Origin: JANWKA01 sp035533815
GTDB taxonomy: Bacteria; Bacteroidota; Bacteroidia; Chitinophagales; Chitinophagaceae
DNA: 64,000 bases
Assembly (NCBI GenBank): GCA_035533815.1
Contig: DATLTB010000056.1
Coordinates: 62,001-126,000 of the forward strand
Reading direction: 5' to 3'
Shown here: positions 55,404 through 64,000 of the stretch, piece after piece
Numbering within the stretch: position 1 is the first letter of the stretch
Layout: every line of letters starts with the position of its first letter
The notes under the pieces: generated by a model
Databases searched by the model: none
Told to the model about the DNA's origin: nothing
Seen by the model: the letters and a program-made list of their open reading frames with translations, nothing else
Program-made: the position numbers and the translations under genes

Positions 55404-58400
55404 ATGATAGGAGTCATTTCCAAACTTTTTGGAGGCAATAAATCAGAAAAAGACATCAAGGCGGTCATCCCGCTGGTGGACCAGATCAGAAAGGAATTCA
55501 GCCTCCTTTCAGTCCTTTCCAATGATGAACTCCGGCAAAAGACCACAGGTTTCCGGCTTCAGGTCAGCAACTACCTGGCAGATACCGACCATCGGCTTGC
55601 TGAACTTAAACTGGAGGCAGAAGTTCATCCGGAAAGAGCTTTGGAGGAAAAGGAAAGGAGTTACGCAGCTATTGATGCCCTGAAAAAGGAGCGGGATACA
55701 GCCATAGAACAAATACTGCTGGAACTTTTACCTCAGGCTTTTGCAGTAATGAAAGAGACCGCGCTGAGGTTCAAGGAGAACCAGGTACTGGAAGCAACGG
55801 CTACAGAACTTGACCGACAACTGGCAGTCAGCAGGAAAGATTATATCCGGATTGAAGGTAATAAGGTGATATACCGCAATTCCTGGATGGCCGCCGGAGG
55901 GCAAGTCACCTGGAACATGGTCCACTATGATGTACAGTTGATCGGAGGGACCGTATTGCACCAGGGCAAAATAGCTGAGATGGCTACCGGTGAGGGCAAA
56001 ACCCTGGTTTCCACCCTACCTGCATACCTTAATGCCCTGGCCGGGGAAGGGGTTCATATTGTGACAGTCAATGATTATCTGGCCAGGCGTGACCAGGAAT
56101 GGAACGGTCCGCTTTTTGAATTTCTCGGACTCACCGTGGATTGCATAGATAAGTATGAACCCAATTCACCGCAACGCCGCCAGGCTTACCTGGCGGACAT
56201 TACCTATGGGACCAATAATGAATTTGGATTTGATTACCTGAGGGATAATATGGTCCATACCCCGGATGAAATGGTGCAGCGCAAGCATCACTATGCCATG
56301 GTAGATGAGGTAGACAGCGTGTTGATCGATGATGCCAGAACACCCCTGATCATTTCCGGGCCGGTTCCCAGAGGTGATGAACAGCAGTTTCTTGAACTGA
56401 AGCCGAGGATTCTCAAGTTAGTGGATATCCAGAAAAAGGTAGTTAACACCCTGCTGATTGAAGCTAAAAAATCCATTGCGGAAGGTAAGGATGACTATAA
56501 AACGGGAGGCCTTGCTCTATATCGGGCTTACCGGGGCCTTCCAAAATACAGTCCCCTGATCAAATACCTGAGTGAGCCAGGACATAAGGTGATTATGCAG
56601 AAAGCAGAGAATCATTTTATGTCAGACCAGCAGAAAGATATGCCGTTCGTGGACGAGGAACTGTATTTTACTATTGACGAAAAGAATAATTCCGTTGATC
56701 TCACCGATAAGGGCATACACCTGATCACCCAGGCTGGTGAGGATCCACTTTTTTTTATCATGCCGGATGTAGGTGCCGATATTGCTGAAATCGAAAAATT
56801 GGGGCTCCCTGCTGAAGAAAAGCTGTATAAGAAAGATGAATTGCTGAAAGATTTTGCCATTAAATCCGAACGGATCCATTCTGTACAACAACTGTTAAAA
56901 GCCTATACTCTTTTTGATAAGGACGTGGAATATGTCGTCCTGGAAGGTAAGGTCAAGATTGTGGATGAGCAGACCGGCCGGATACTGGAAGGCCGTCGTT
57001 ATTCTGAAGGACTTCACCAGGCGATTGAAGCCAAGGAAAATGTCAAAGTGGAAGCTGCCACCCAGACTTTTGCCACTATTACCCTGCAGAATTATTTCCG
57101 GATGTATCACAAACTTGCAGGTATGACCGGAACAGCTTCTACGGAATCAGCGGAATTCTGGGAGATATATAAGCTGGATGTAGTCTCCATACCTACCAAT
57201 CTCCCCATGATCCGAAATGATGTGCATGATCTGGTCTATAAAACAAAACGGGAAAAATACAAGGCTGTCATTGACAGGATAGTGGAATTGCGCACCGCCG
57301 GTCGCCCAGTCCTGGTGGGAACCACATCTGTGGAGGTATCAGAGCTGCTGGGTAGGATGCTTACCCAGAAAAAAGTTCCCCATAATGTGCTCAATGCCAA
57401 GCAGCATCAGCGGGAAGCACAAATCGTTGCAGAAGCGGGTCTGGCCGGCAATGTGACTATTGCCACCAATATGGCCGGACGGGGTACGGATATCAAGCTG
57501 GGACAGGGAGTCAGGGAAGCAGGCGGTCTGGCAATCCTCGGCACCGAACGCCATGAGAGTCGCAGGGTGGATAACCAGCTCCGGGGCCGGGCTGGCCGAC
57601 AAGGCGATCCCGGAACCTCTGAATTCTATGCTTCGCTGGAAGATGATCTGATGAGGATGTTCGGTTCCGACCGGATTGCCTCACTGATGGACAAGATGGG
57701 ATATAAGGAAGGTGAAGTGATACAGCATAGTATGATCTCCAAGTCCATTGAACGTGCCCAGAAAAAGGTGGAGGAAAATAATTTTGGCATTCGCAAAAGA
57801 CTGCTGGAATTTGATGATGTGATGAATTTGCAGCGTAATGTCATTTATGGCAAAAGGAATCATGCCCTGTTCGGTGAGCGATTGTCCATTGACCTGGATA
57901 ATGCCTTTTACGACGTAGCTGAAACCCTGGTGTTCAACAATGGGGAAATTAACCGTTATGAAGAATTCAAACTGGAAGTGATCAGATTATTATCAGTAGC
58001 TACCTCCATACAGGCCACAGATCTGGAAGGTGGTGATACTGCAAACCTTGCCCGCAGGTTGTATGAGGAATCCCTGGAAAGCTATGTGAGAAAGAAAAAA
58101 GATCTGGTAGAAAGGACCTTTCCGGTAATTAGACAGGTTCAACGTGAACAAGGTAACAGGATTGAAAATATTTCTGTGCCTTTTTCAGACGGTATCAAAG
58201 CGATCAATGTACTGGCCAATCTCAAAAAAATAATGGAAACCGGTGGTCAGGAATTGGTTAATGCCCTTGAAAAAGGGATCACGCTGGCACTCATTGATGA
58301 TGCCTGGAAAGAACATCTTAGACAGATGGATGATCTGAAGCAATCGGTTCAAAATGCTTCCTATGAACAGAAAGACCCGTTGGTGATTTACAAGATTGAA

Positions 58401-58736
58401 GCTTTTAATCTGTTCCGGATCATGAATAATGAGACCAATAAGGACATTGTTTCTTTCATTTGCAAAGCTGAAATTCCGGTCGCCGAGAACAACAACGGCA
58501 GCGATCAGATCAGGGAAGGGCATGAAGAGAAAACAGATATGAGCAGGATGAAAACGCGGAAAGAGGCTTTTGCCACTGCTGGTTCTGAAGGATATGAGCC
58601 GGACGGTCAGTTCGAAGATGCTCCGGATAGAGAAAAAAAGGAACCCATACGAGTGGGTCCCAAGGTGGGCAGAAACGATCCCTGTCCTTGTGGCAGCGGT
58701 AAGAAATACAAACATTGCCATGGTAAAGAAGAATGA
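55404..58736 (+). CDS. secA: Protein translocase subunit SecA
   Basis: An 1110-residue SecA, longer than the E. coli protein (901) as usual in Bacteroidota. Features are the N-terminal helix [17 protein letters not shown], Walker [13 protein letters not shown] (about 192-203), [56 protein letters not shown] and the C-terminal zinc motif [19 protein letters not shown]. It is the ATPase motor that pushes unfolded proteins through SecYEG. A TAAATTTG element at 55287-55294 could be its -7 promoter box. Confidence 0.98.
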   Translation: MIGVISKLFGGNKSEKDIKAVIPLVDQIRKEFSLLSVLSNDELRQKTTGFRLQVSNYLADTDHRLAELKLEAEVHPERALEEKERSYAAIDALKKERDTAIEQILLELLPQAFAVMKETALRFKENQVLEATATELDRQLAVSRKDYIRIEGNKVIYRNSWMAAGGQVTWNMVHYDVQLIGGTVLHQGKIAEMATGEGKTLVSTLPAYLNALAGEGVHIVTVNDYLARRDQEWNGPLFEFLGLTVDCIDKYEPNSPQRRQAYLADITYGTNNEFGFDYLRDNMVHTPDEMVQRKHHYAMVDEVDSVLIDDARTPLIISGPVPRGDEQQFLELKPRILKLVDIQKKVVNTLLIEAKKSIAEGKDDYKTGGLALYRAYRGLPKYSPLIKYLSEPGHKVIMQKAENHFMSDQQKDMPFVDEELYFTIDEKNNSVDLTDKGIHLITQAGEDPLFFIMPDVGADIAEIEKLGLPAEEKLYKKDELLKDFAIKSERIHSVQQLLKAYTLFDKDVEYVVLEGKVKIVDEQTGRILEGRRYSEGLHQAIEAKENVKVEAATQTFATITLQNYFRMYHKLAGMTGTASTESAEFWEIYKLDVVSIPTNLPMIRNDVHDLVYKTKREKYKAVIDRIVELRTAGRPVLVGTTSVEVSELLGRMLTQKKVPHNVLNAKQHQREAQIVAEAGLAGNVTIATNMAGRGTDIKLGQGVREAGGLAILGTERHESRRVDNQLRGRAGRQGDPGTSEFYASLEDDLMRMFGSDRIASLMDKMGYKEGEVIQHSMISKSIERAQKKVEENNFGIRKRLLEFDDVMNLQRNVIYGKRNHALFGERLSIDLDNAFYDVAETLVFNNGEINRYEEFKLEVIRLLSVATSIQATDLEGGDTANLARRLYEESLESYVRKKKDLVERTFPVIRQVQREQGNRIENISVPFSDGIKAINVLANLKKIMETGGQELVNALEKGITLALIDDAWKEHLRQMDDLKQSVQNASYEQKDPLVIYKIEAFNLFRIMNNETNKDIVSFICKAEIPVAENNNGSDQIREGHEEKTDMSRMKTRKEAFATAGSEGYEPDGQFEDAPDREKKEPIRVGPKVGRNDPCPCGSGKKYKHCHGKEE

Positions 58737-58764
58737 TCCGCTTACAAAGACTTGGAATAAAAAA

Positions 58765-59193
58765 ATGAAGACCTTATGTATTGTCTTCATATCCAGTCTG
58801 GCCGTCCTGAGTGCTGAGGCACAGGAAAAAAGCGGTCATGTAACCGTCAAGGTTGACCCCCGTCTGGATACCCTGATCCAACGCCAGATTGCATATAATA
58901 CTTTAGCCTTGTACCACCTGCAGGGATTCCGGGTAGAAGTTCTGATCACCATGTCCAGAAGCAAAGCCGAAGAGGCGAAAGCGAGCATGATGACCCAGTT
59001 TCCCCAGTTTAGGACCTATTTACTGTATCAGGCTCCCTACTATAAGGTCCGGGTCGGTGATTTCAGTAGCAGGGAAGCAGCTGCCCCACTGCAGGATGCC
59101 ATCAGCAAACTTTATCCTGAAGGAGTGTTTACCGTACCTGATCTGATCAATGCTACCCCACTAACCCAGCATGGAAATAATCCGCAAAATTGA
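58765..59193 (+). CDS. SPOR-domain protein
   Basis: A 142-residue exported protein with signal peptide (MKTLCIVFISSLAVLSAEAQ). The C-terminal half is a SPOR domain: GFRVEVLITMSRSKAEEAKA, QAPYYKVRVGDFSSREAAAP, then SKLYPEGVFTVPDLI. SPOR domains bind denuded septal peptidoglycan, so the protein probably sits in the periplasm near division sites. I chose ATG 58765 for the signal peptide; the frame is open upstream inside secA. It starts 28 bases after secA and overlaps the M20 gene by 23 bases. Confidence 0.88.
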   Translation: MKTLCIVFISSLAVLSAEAQEKSGHVTVKVDPRLDTLIQRQIAYNTLALYHLQGFRVEVLITMSRSKAEEAKASMMTQFPQFRTYLLYQAPYYKVRVGDFSSREAAAPLQDAISKLYPEGVFTVPDLINATPLTQHGNNPQN

Positions 59194-60352
59194 GGAGCTG
59201 GCAGCAAAGTATTCCCCTGAGTTCATCGCAATCAGGCAGGATCTGCATGCCCATCCGGAACTATCCTTTCAGGAACATCGTACTTCTGCCATGGTGCAGC
59301 AAAAACTGAAGGCTATGGGCATTCCGTTCAAATCTCCTCTTGCAGGCACAGGGATAGTAGCCTTGATCAGGGGCGGCGGTAAGGGAAGCCGGGTTATTGC
59401 TTTACGGGCAGATATGGATGCACTGCCCATCCTGGAAACCAATGAGATCCCCTATAAATCGGTGAATGAAGGCGTCATGCATGCCTGCGGCCATGATGTA
59501 CATACCACTTGTATATTAGGTGCAGCCAAAATTCTAAACGAAATAAAGGACCAGTGGGAAGGCCAGGTAAAACTGATTTTCCAGCCAGGAGAAGAAAAAA
59601 GTCCTGGGGGCGCAAGCCTGATGATCCGTGATGGAGCCCTTGAGGATCCGAGGCCGGCTGTCATCCTGGGTATGCATGTACACCCTGACCTGGAAAGAGG
59701 TAAACTTGGGTTCCGGGCAGGCCGGTATATGGCAAGCGCAGATGAGATTTATATCACTCTCCGGGGGAAGGGCGGCCACGCTGCCGCCCCCCAAAGTACC
59801 ACAGATCTGATATTGGTGGCTTCTCACCTTGTCGTCAGTCTCCAGCAGATCATCAGCCGACACAATGACCCTTTTTCACCCTCGGTCCTGTCGATCTGCG
59901 CATTCAATGGCGGGTATACTACCAATGTGATTCCTTCTGAAGTAAAACTGATGGGAACCTTCAGGGCTATGGACGAACAGTGGCGTCAAAGAGCCCTTGA
60001 ACTAATCCGGAAGCTAACCATCGAAACCGCCCATGCGATGGAGGCGGAAGTTGAAATAGACATTCCCGCCGGGTATCCCAGTTTATATAATGATGAAACG
60101 GCCACTTCAAGGGCCAGAACCCTGGCCGGGGAACTACTTGGGGGTTCCCAGGTGGTAGATACTCCTGCCCGGATGGGATCCGAGGATTTTGCCTTTTATT
60201 CCCAGCAAATCCCATCTTGCTTTTTCAGACTAGGAACTGGTAACCTGGCAAAAGGGATCAGTTCAAGTGTACATACTTCCACCTTTAATATAGATGAACA
60301 GGCCATTGAAACCGGAATGGCCACGATGGCCTGGCTGGGTGCCAGATTTTAA
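59171..60352 (+). CDS. M20 family amidohydrolase (IAA-amino acid hydrolase/hippurate hydrolase type)
   Basis: A 393-residue cytoplasmic metallopeptidase. Metal ligands are in MHACGHDVHTT (C106, H108), FQPGEEKSPGGASLM (E141, E142), GMHVHPDL and the terminal SSSVHTSTFNID. The dimerisation domain begins ITLRGKGGHAAAPQSTTDLI. The family removes acyl groups from N-acyl amino acids; the natural substrate is not evident. Its start overlaps the SPOR gene by 23 bases, so the two are co-transcribed after secA. Confidence 0.93.
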   Translation: MEIIRKIEELAAKYSPEFIAIRQDLHAHPELSFQEHRTSAMVQQKLKAMGIPFKSPLAGTGIVALIRGGGKGSRVIALRADMDALPILETNEIPYKSVNEGVMHACGHDVHTTCILGAAKILNEIKDQWEGQVKLIFQPGEEKSPGGASLMIRDGALEDPRPAVILGMHVHPDLERGKLGFRAGRYMASADEIYITLRGKGGHAAAPQSTTDLILVASHLVVSLQQIISRHNDPFSPSVLSICAFNGGYTTNVIPSEVKLMGTFRAMDEQWRQRALELIRKLTIETAHAMEAEVEIDIPAGYPSLYNDETATSRARTLAGELLGGSQVVDTPARMGSEDFAFYSQQIPSCFFRLGTGNLAKGISSSVHTSTFNIDEQAIETGMATMAWLGARF

Positions 60353-60736
60353 CCGGTCCAAGCCAAATGCCGGGACAATTGCAAATACGGTATTTATTAT
60401 TATATTAAAAGATTTACTACTTAAAATCATTTTTTTACAAATATTATTTTAATATAATATAATATATTATATTATATTATAAACTTCAGCATCCCGAATA
60501 GGTAATTTAAAGGAGGCATTATTTAATTTCCCGGGTGAGAAATGTGCTGACTGGGTGAGATCTCAGGGGAGATGAAGACCCCCACCTCCAAAAAATCCTC
60601 AACGAGGCTGTATTTCAGGATGTTTCGCCCTTCAAGTTGTCAGTGATGCATTGTATGGCCTGTCTTCATTTTTCCGTATTTTCCGCCCAATCAGGTATGA
60701 TTTGGGAATATGGAAAAGTGATTTACTGGTTTCCGA
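60353..60736. other. Convergent intergenic region after the M20 gene
   Basis: 384 bases between the convergent M20 and glyA genes. It holds the long AT palindrome listed separately and otherwise no recognised gene or G+C-rich terminator. Confidence 0.5.
60450..60479. repeat. 30-base perfect AT palindrome
   Basis: A run made only of A and T is exactly self-complementary over 30 bases, built of TAATA/TATTA units around a central ATAT. It lies about 100 bases after the M20 stop between convergent genes, and may serve as a bidirectional termination or cruciform-prone site. Confidence 0.7.
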
Positions 60737-62026
60737 TCAGCCCAGTTCCGGATATAGCGGAAAATCCTTCATAAACTGGCTTACTGCAGCTTTTATAAAA
60801 GATACCAGCTTTTCGTCTTCTGGCTGACAGATGAGCTGATCAATCCAGTTGACCACTTGTTCCATATGGTTTTCTTTTAGCCCCCTGGTAGTGATGGCAG
60901 GAACCCCTACCCGTATGCCTGAAGTGATGAAAGCTGATTTGTCATCAAAAGGGACCATATTCTTGTTCACGGTAATACCTGCCCTGACCAGGGACTGTTC
61001 TGCTTTTTTACCTGATATGTTCTTGTTGCGAAGATCGATCAGCAACAAATGATTATCGGTGCCTCCGGAAACAATATGGTATCCTCGGTCCAGGAATGCC
61101 CTTACCATTGATTGGGCGTTGGCAATAATTTGTTTGGCATACTGATGAAATTCATCAGTCATCGCCTCAAAGAATGCTACTGCCTTTGCAGCGATCACAT
61201 GTTCAAGCGGTCCGCCCTGGGTGCCTGGGAATACCGCTCCGTCAATGAGCGAACTCATCATCCGGTTCTCTCCTTTGTTGGTCTTCATACCGAATGGATT
61301 AACAAAATCCTTTCCAATCATGATCATTCCACCCCTTGGGCCCCGCAACGTTTTATGCGTGGTGGTGGTCACAAAATGACAATGTTCAAAGGGAGAACGG
61401 ATGAGTCCCCTGGCTATCAGGCCGGCAGGGTGTGCGATATCGGCCATGACCAGGGCACCCACCGAATCCGCGATTTCCCGGATGCGCCGGTAATCCCAAT
61501 CCCTGCTATAGGCAGAAGCTCCGCAGATAATGAGTTTTGGTTTATTCTGGGCGGCTATTTCCTCCATCCGGTCATATTCCACCATTCCGGTTTCCCGGCT
61601 GACTCCATAAAAACAGGGCTGATAGAGTTTCCCGGAAAAATTTACTGATGAACCATGGGTAAGATGACCTCCCATGCTAAGGTCCAGACCCAGGATCTTG
61701 TCTCCGGGTTGCAGGACGGCCATCATGACAGCTGCATTGGCCTGCGCACCGGAGTGGGGCTGTACATTGGCATATTCCACACCAAACAATTGTTTTGCCC
61801 GGTCAATTGCCAACTGTTCACTTTGATCCACTATTTCACAACCCGCGTAATAGCGGTGACCCGGGTATCCTTCTGCATATTTGTTGGTCATTACATTACC
61901 CATTGCCTGCATGACCTGAAGGCTGGTGAAATTTTCAGATGCAATCAGTTCAATGCCCTCTCGTTGTCGATCTAGTTCTTTTTGAATGATCTTAAAAATA
62001 AGTTGGTCCCTTTGCATAAATGACAT
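60737..62026 (-). CDS. glyA: Serine hydroxymethyltransferase
   Basis: A 429-residue PLP enzyme that makes glycine and methylene-THF from serine. Motifs are [56 protein letters not shown] and the PLP lysine in [15 protein letters not shown] (K225). ATG 62026 or the ATG three codons later could be the start. On the minus strand TAATTTTG (62034-62041) fits a -7 box very close to the start codon, so the leader may be very short. Confidence 0.98.
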   Translation of the reverse strand: MSFMQRDQLIFKIIQKELDRQREGIELIASENFTSLQVMQAMGNVMTNKYAEGYPGHRYYAGCEIVDQSEQLAIDRAKQLFGVEYANVQPHSGAQANAAVMMAVLQPGDKILGLDLSMGGHLTHGSSVNFSGKLYQPCFYGVSRETGMVEYDRMEEIAAQNKPKLIICGASAYSRDWDYRRIREIADSVGALVMADIAHPAGLIARGLIRSPFEHCHFVTTTTHKTLRGPRGGMIMIGKDFVNPFGMKTNKGENRMMSSLIDGAVFPGTQGGPLEHVIAAKAVAFFEAMTDEFHQYAKQIIANAQSMVRAFLDRGYHIVSGGTDNHLLLIDLRNKNISGKKAEQSLVRAGITVNKNMVPFDDKSAFITSGIRVGVPAITTRGLKENHMEQVVNWIDQLICQPEDEKLVSFIKAAVSQFMKDFPLYPELG

Positions 62027-62061
62027 TAAAGTCCAAAATTAAAGGTTAACCTCGACATGCA

Positions 62062-63065
62062 TCAGGATAAAATAAAGATTGCCCTTTGATAGTTATTCTT
62101 TTCTTTATTCCTTATCCGTTCTTTGTCCAGAAAATGACTTACTTGACGATAAAACCATCCCCGTTGATCAAACATGATAAAATGCCTGGATGTGTCAGAC
62201 ATGACTATGGTGACTCTTCTGGCCAGTCTAAACTGATCTTTAAGGTTATTTTCAGCAGATTTGTGCGTTGCCCCATATTGTTTATAAGCCACCCAATCTC
62301 CCAGTACCAGGATCCTGGACCTTATACGACCCATTAAGGGACGAAGATCATGACTGAAAAGCTCTTACATTACCTCCCCCTGGGTATAGGGATCAGAGCT
62401 GACTGCCATATCGGTCACTTGTGCTACCCTGCTGTTATTTCGCATCATAGTACTCGGGACAAATTTTTCATTTTGCCATACCTGGTTTGGATTCTCCCCG
62501 ATAATTCCCTTGCTGATCATCAGGCCGATTATCCTTCCACTGTCTGCAGTCATCTGGTTTCCCCTAGCCTGGGCAGGCAAAAAAGGAGCCGGACTAACGC
62601 ATACAATGTCCCGGGTCAGGTCCGGATATCTGACTCCTATATACAAGGGCAGCCAACCCCTAAGGCTATGTCCGACTATTACCGAACTACTTAGTTTATT
62701 GCGGACAATAAAAAAGCCAGTTGACGGGCTACTGTTTTCATTATGGAATCTGACCGGATCGGAGGCTGGCCGCCAAAACCCGGAAAAGTAATTTCATAGC
62801 AGGTGGATTGGTTTTTAAAATGCTTTACTATCTCATCCAATACTTTACCGGAACAATACAACCCGGGAATAAGGATCATCGGTTTTCCCTTCCCGGTCCT
62901 GGTTACTGCAAATGACTGAGCCTGATTTAGCTTATTATGTATGGGTTTGGAAAATTCTGTTACAAAGATGAACAGGAATACGACAACCGGAATACAAACC
63001 TTCGAAAATGAGTGATTTGTCACAAAAACTATTTTAAATGTACAGAGCTTGACAAAAAAAAGCAA
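62062..63065 (-). pseudogene. Broken alpha/beta hydrolase
   Basis: Three minus-strand pieces read in order as one exported alpha/beta hydrolase. Piece 1 (from 63065) has a hydrophobic N-terminus and KPMILIPGLYCSGKVLDEIV, then FPGFGGQPPI, ending LLSAIN at a stop at 62691. A frame change near 62695 leads into VIVGHSLRGWLPLYIGVRYP with the nucleophile Ser at 62665-62667 (GHSLRG rather than the usual GHSLGG). An in-frame TAA at 62365-62367 interrupts it. The same frame continues with ELFSHDLRPLMGRIRSRILV and the catalytic His region DTSRHFIMFDQRGWFYRQV. The gene is divergent from another broken gene, a sensor kinase. Confidence 0.85.
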
Positions 63066-63287
63066 TTTCCGGAGACTATAAATACTCTTTTAACCGTACC
63101 CATCCCTTAAAGGATGAAATATGCATAACACCGATTAAATGCAAATCTGAAAAGTCGCAGTTATTTCTAGTTCTGGATTTAAGCTAAAAACATCATTTCA
63201 TCAGCCCGAACGGCTATTTCATTGATTATTGTTCATGTCTTAAGATATGGACAATACCTTGATCCCTGCAATTAACACTTAAACAAA

Positions 63288-64000
63288 ATGAACTGGTTTT
63301 TCTCACATAAGCTGCGCCATATTCTTTTCTGGACCATTTATTTTGTCTTCTGGCCTGGCTTTTCCATATATAATTATAAGGCGCACTTGCTAACAACCTT
63401 ACTGATCACTACCAAATGGATGGCAGGTCAAAGCGAAATTTGTTATTTGTCCGCTTACCTGCTGATTCCAAGTTTCTATAACAGGAAAAGATATGTGTTG
63501 TTTATCCTTTGCAAATTATCCGGGCTCCTGGCAAGTGCTGCATTTATCGCCATTTGCATGAATTACCTGCTTGTTCGAACCTCCACTGCTTACATCCTAC
63601 CGCTCATCTCTCTTTATTTTTTTGCCTTGATGGCTAACTTTTACACTGTCTTTCCCTTCCCTGCGATTAAAACTACCAGGGACAGGATAAAGAATGAAAG
63701 AAGGAATCGGGGCTGGAAAAGGTAAAAATGGAGAATGAATTGAGGTTTGTAACATCCCAGATCAATCCACATTTTCTATTTAACGCCATCAATAGCATTT
63801 ATGTGCTCATCAAAAAGGATCCGGATCTTGCTGCAGGAACCCTAGCCAGATTTGCTGAAATGCTGCGCTATCAGATTTACGAATGCAATACTGATCTGAT
63901 ATCCATTGAAAAATAACTGCTTTATCTGAATAACTATTTTGAACCCGAAAGGTTGAGAAAAGGTAACACCATTTTCATCAATTATCAGGTGGATGAAAAT
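63288..64000 (+). pseudogene. Broken LytS/YehU-type sensor histidine kinase, cut by window edge
   Basis: The first frame (63288-63725) encodes an N-terminal membrane part with about four hydrophobic segments (HILFWTIYFVFWPGFSIY, then FILCKLSGLLASAAFIAIC). A frame change around 63697-63710 leads to MENELRFVTSQINPHFLFNA, the His_kinase domain motif with the phospho-acceptor His. A TAA at 63914-63916 follows SIEK, yet the same frame goes on as LLYLNNYFEPERLRKGNTIF to the edge, matching the family. So one frameshift and one nonsense codon break it. Intact relatives signal to LytTR regulators. Confidence 0.85.

Noticed and set aside
63914..63916. TAA read as a recoded sense codon
   Set aside because: TAA ends many intact genes in this window, and the same gene also has a frameshift, so decay is the simpler reading.

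Overview
The window looks like chromosomal DNA of a Bacteroidota bacterium, most likely a Chitinophagaceae-type soil or plant-polymer degrader. The evidence is two SusC/SusD pairs, FG-GAP/UnbV and DUF1080 proteins, a long SecA with a C-terminal zinc motif, TAnnTTTG-like promoter elements and weak use of Shine-Dalgarno sites. I saw no rRNA, tRNA, CRISPR array or intact insertion sequence.

Region 1 (1-7.8 kb) holds the end of scpB, atpG, a secreted GH30 hydrolase, a PPK2-type kinase, an AAA ATPase of the archaeal-ATPase/DUF234 type and dinB. The stretch from about 2.8 to 6.7 kb is visibly AT-richer and carries two sets of inverted repeats sharing a GCCAAnTT core, one of them directly upstream of the ATPase.

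Region 2 (7.9-44.3 kb) is a large glucuronoxylan utilisation locus. It contains two susC-susD pairs, an FG-GAP lipoprotein, GH115 alpha-glucuronidase, two CE15 glucuronoyl esterases flanking a sialate-O-acetylesterase-type esterase, a XylE-type sugar porter, xylose isomerase, mannonate dehydratase (uxuA), an SDR like the Bacillus-type mannonate oxidoreductase, a GH10 xylanase, a GH3 beta-xylosidase and two LacI-type regulators. Together these cover xylan backbone cleavage, removal of acetyl and (methyl)glucuronoyl groups, uptake, and entry of xylose and glucuronate into metabolism. Xylulokinase, uronate isomerase and the KDG kinase are not in the window. A 15-bp motif repeated exactly in front of the first lacI gene and in front of the SDR suggests a shared operator.

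Region 3 (44.5-55.2 kb) holds an nfeD-slipin membrane pair, then a minus-strand cluster: a ThuA/PQQ-dehydrogenase-like/PKD/cytochrome c fusion lipoprotein, a DUF1080 protein, a TIM-barrel isomerase and a Gfo/Idh/MocA oxidoreductase. A divergent MFS transporter follows. This set resembles the 3-keto-glycoside oxidation and cleavage gene sets of Bacteroidota.

Region 4 (55.4-64 kb) is mostly housekeeping: secA, a SPOR-domain protein, an M20 amidohydrolase and glyA. It ends with two divergent broken genes, an alpha/beta hydrolase and a LytS-type sensor kinase, each with one frameshift and one in-frame TAA.
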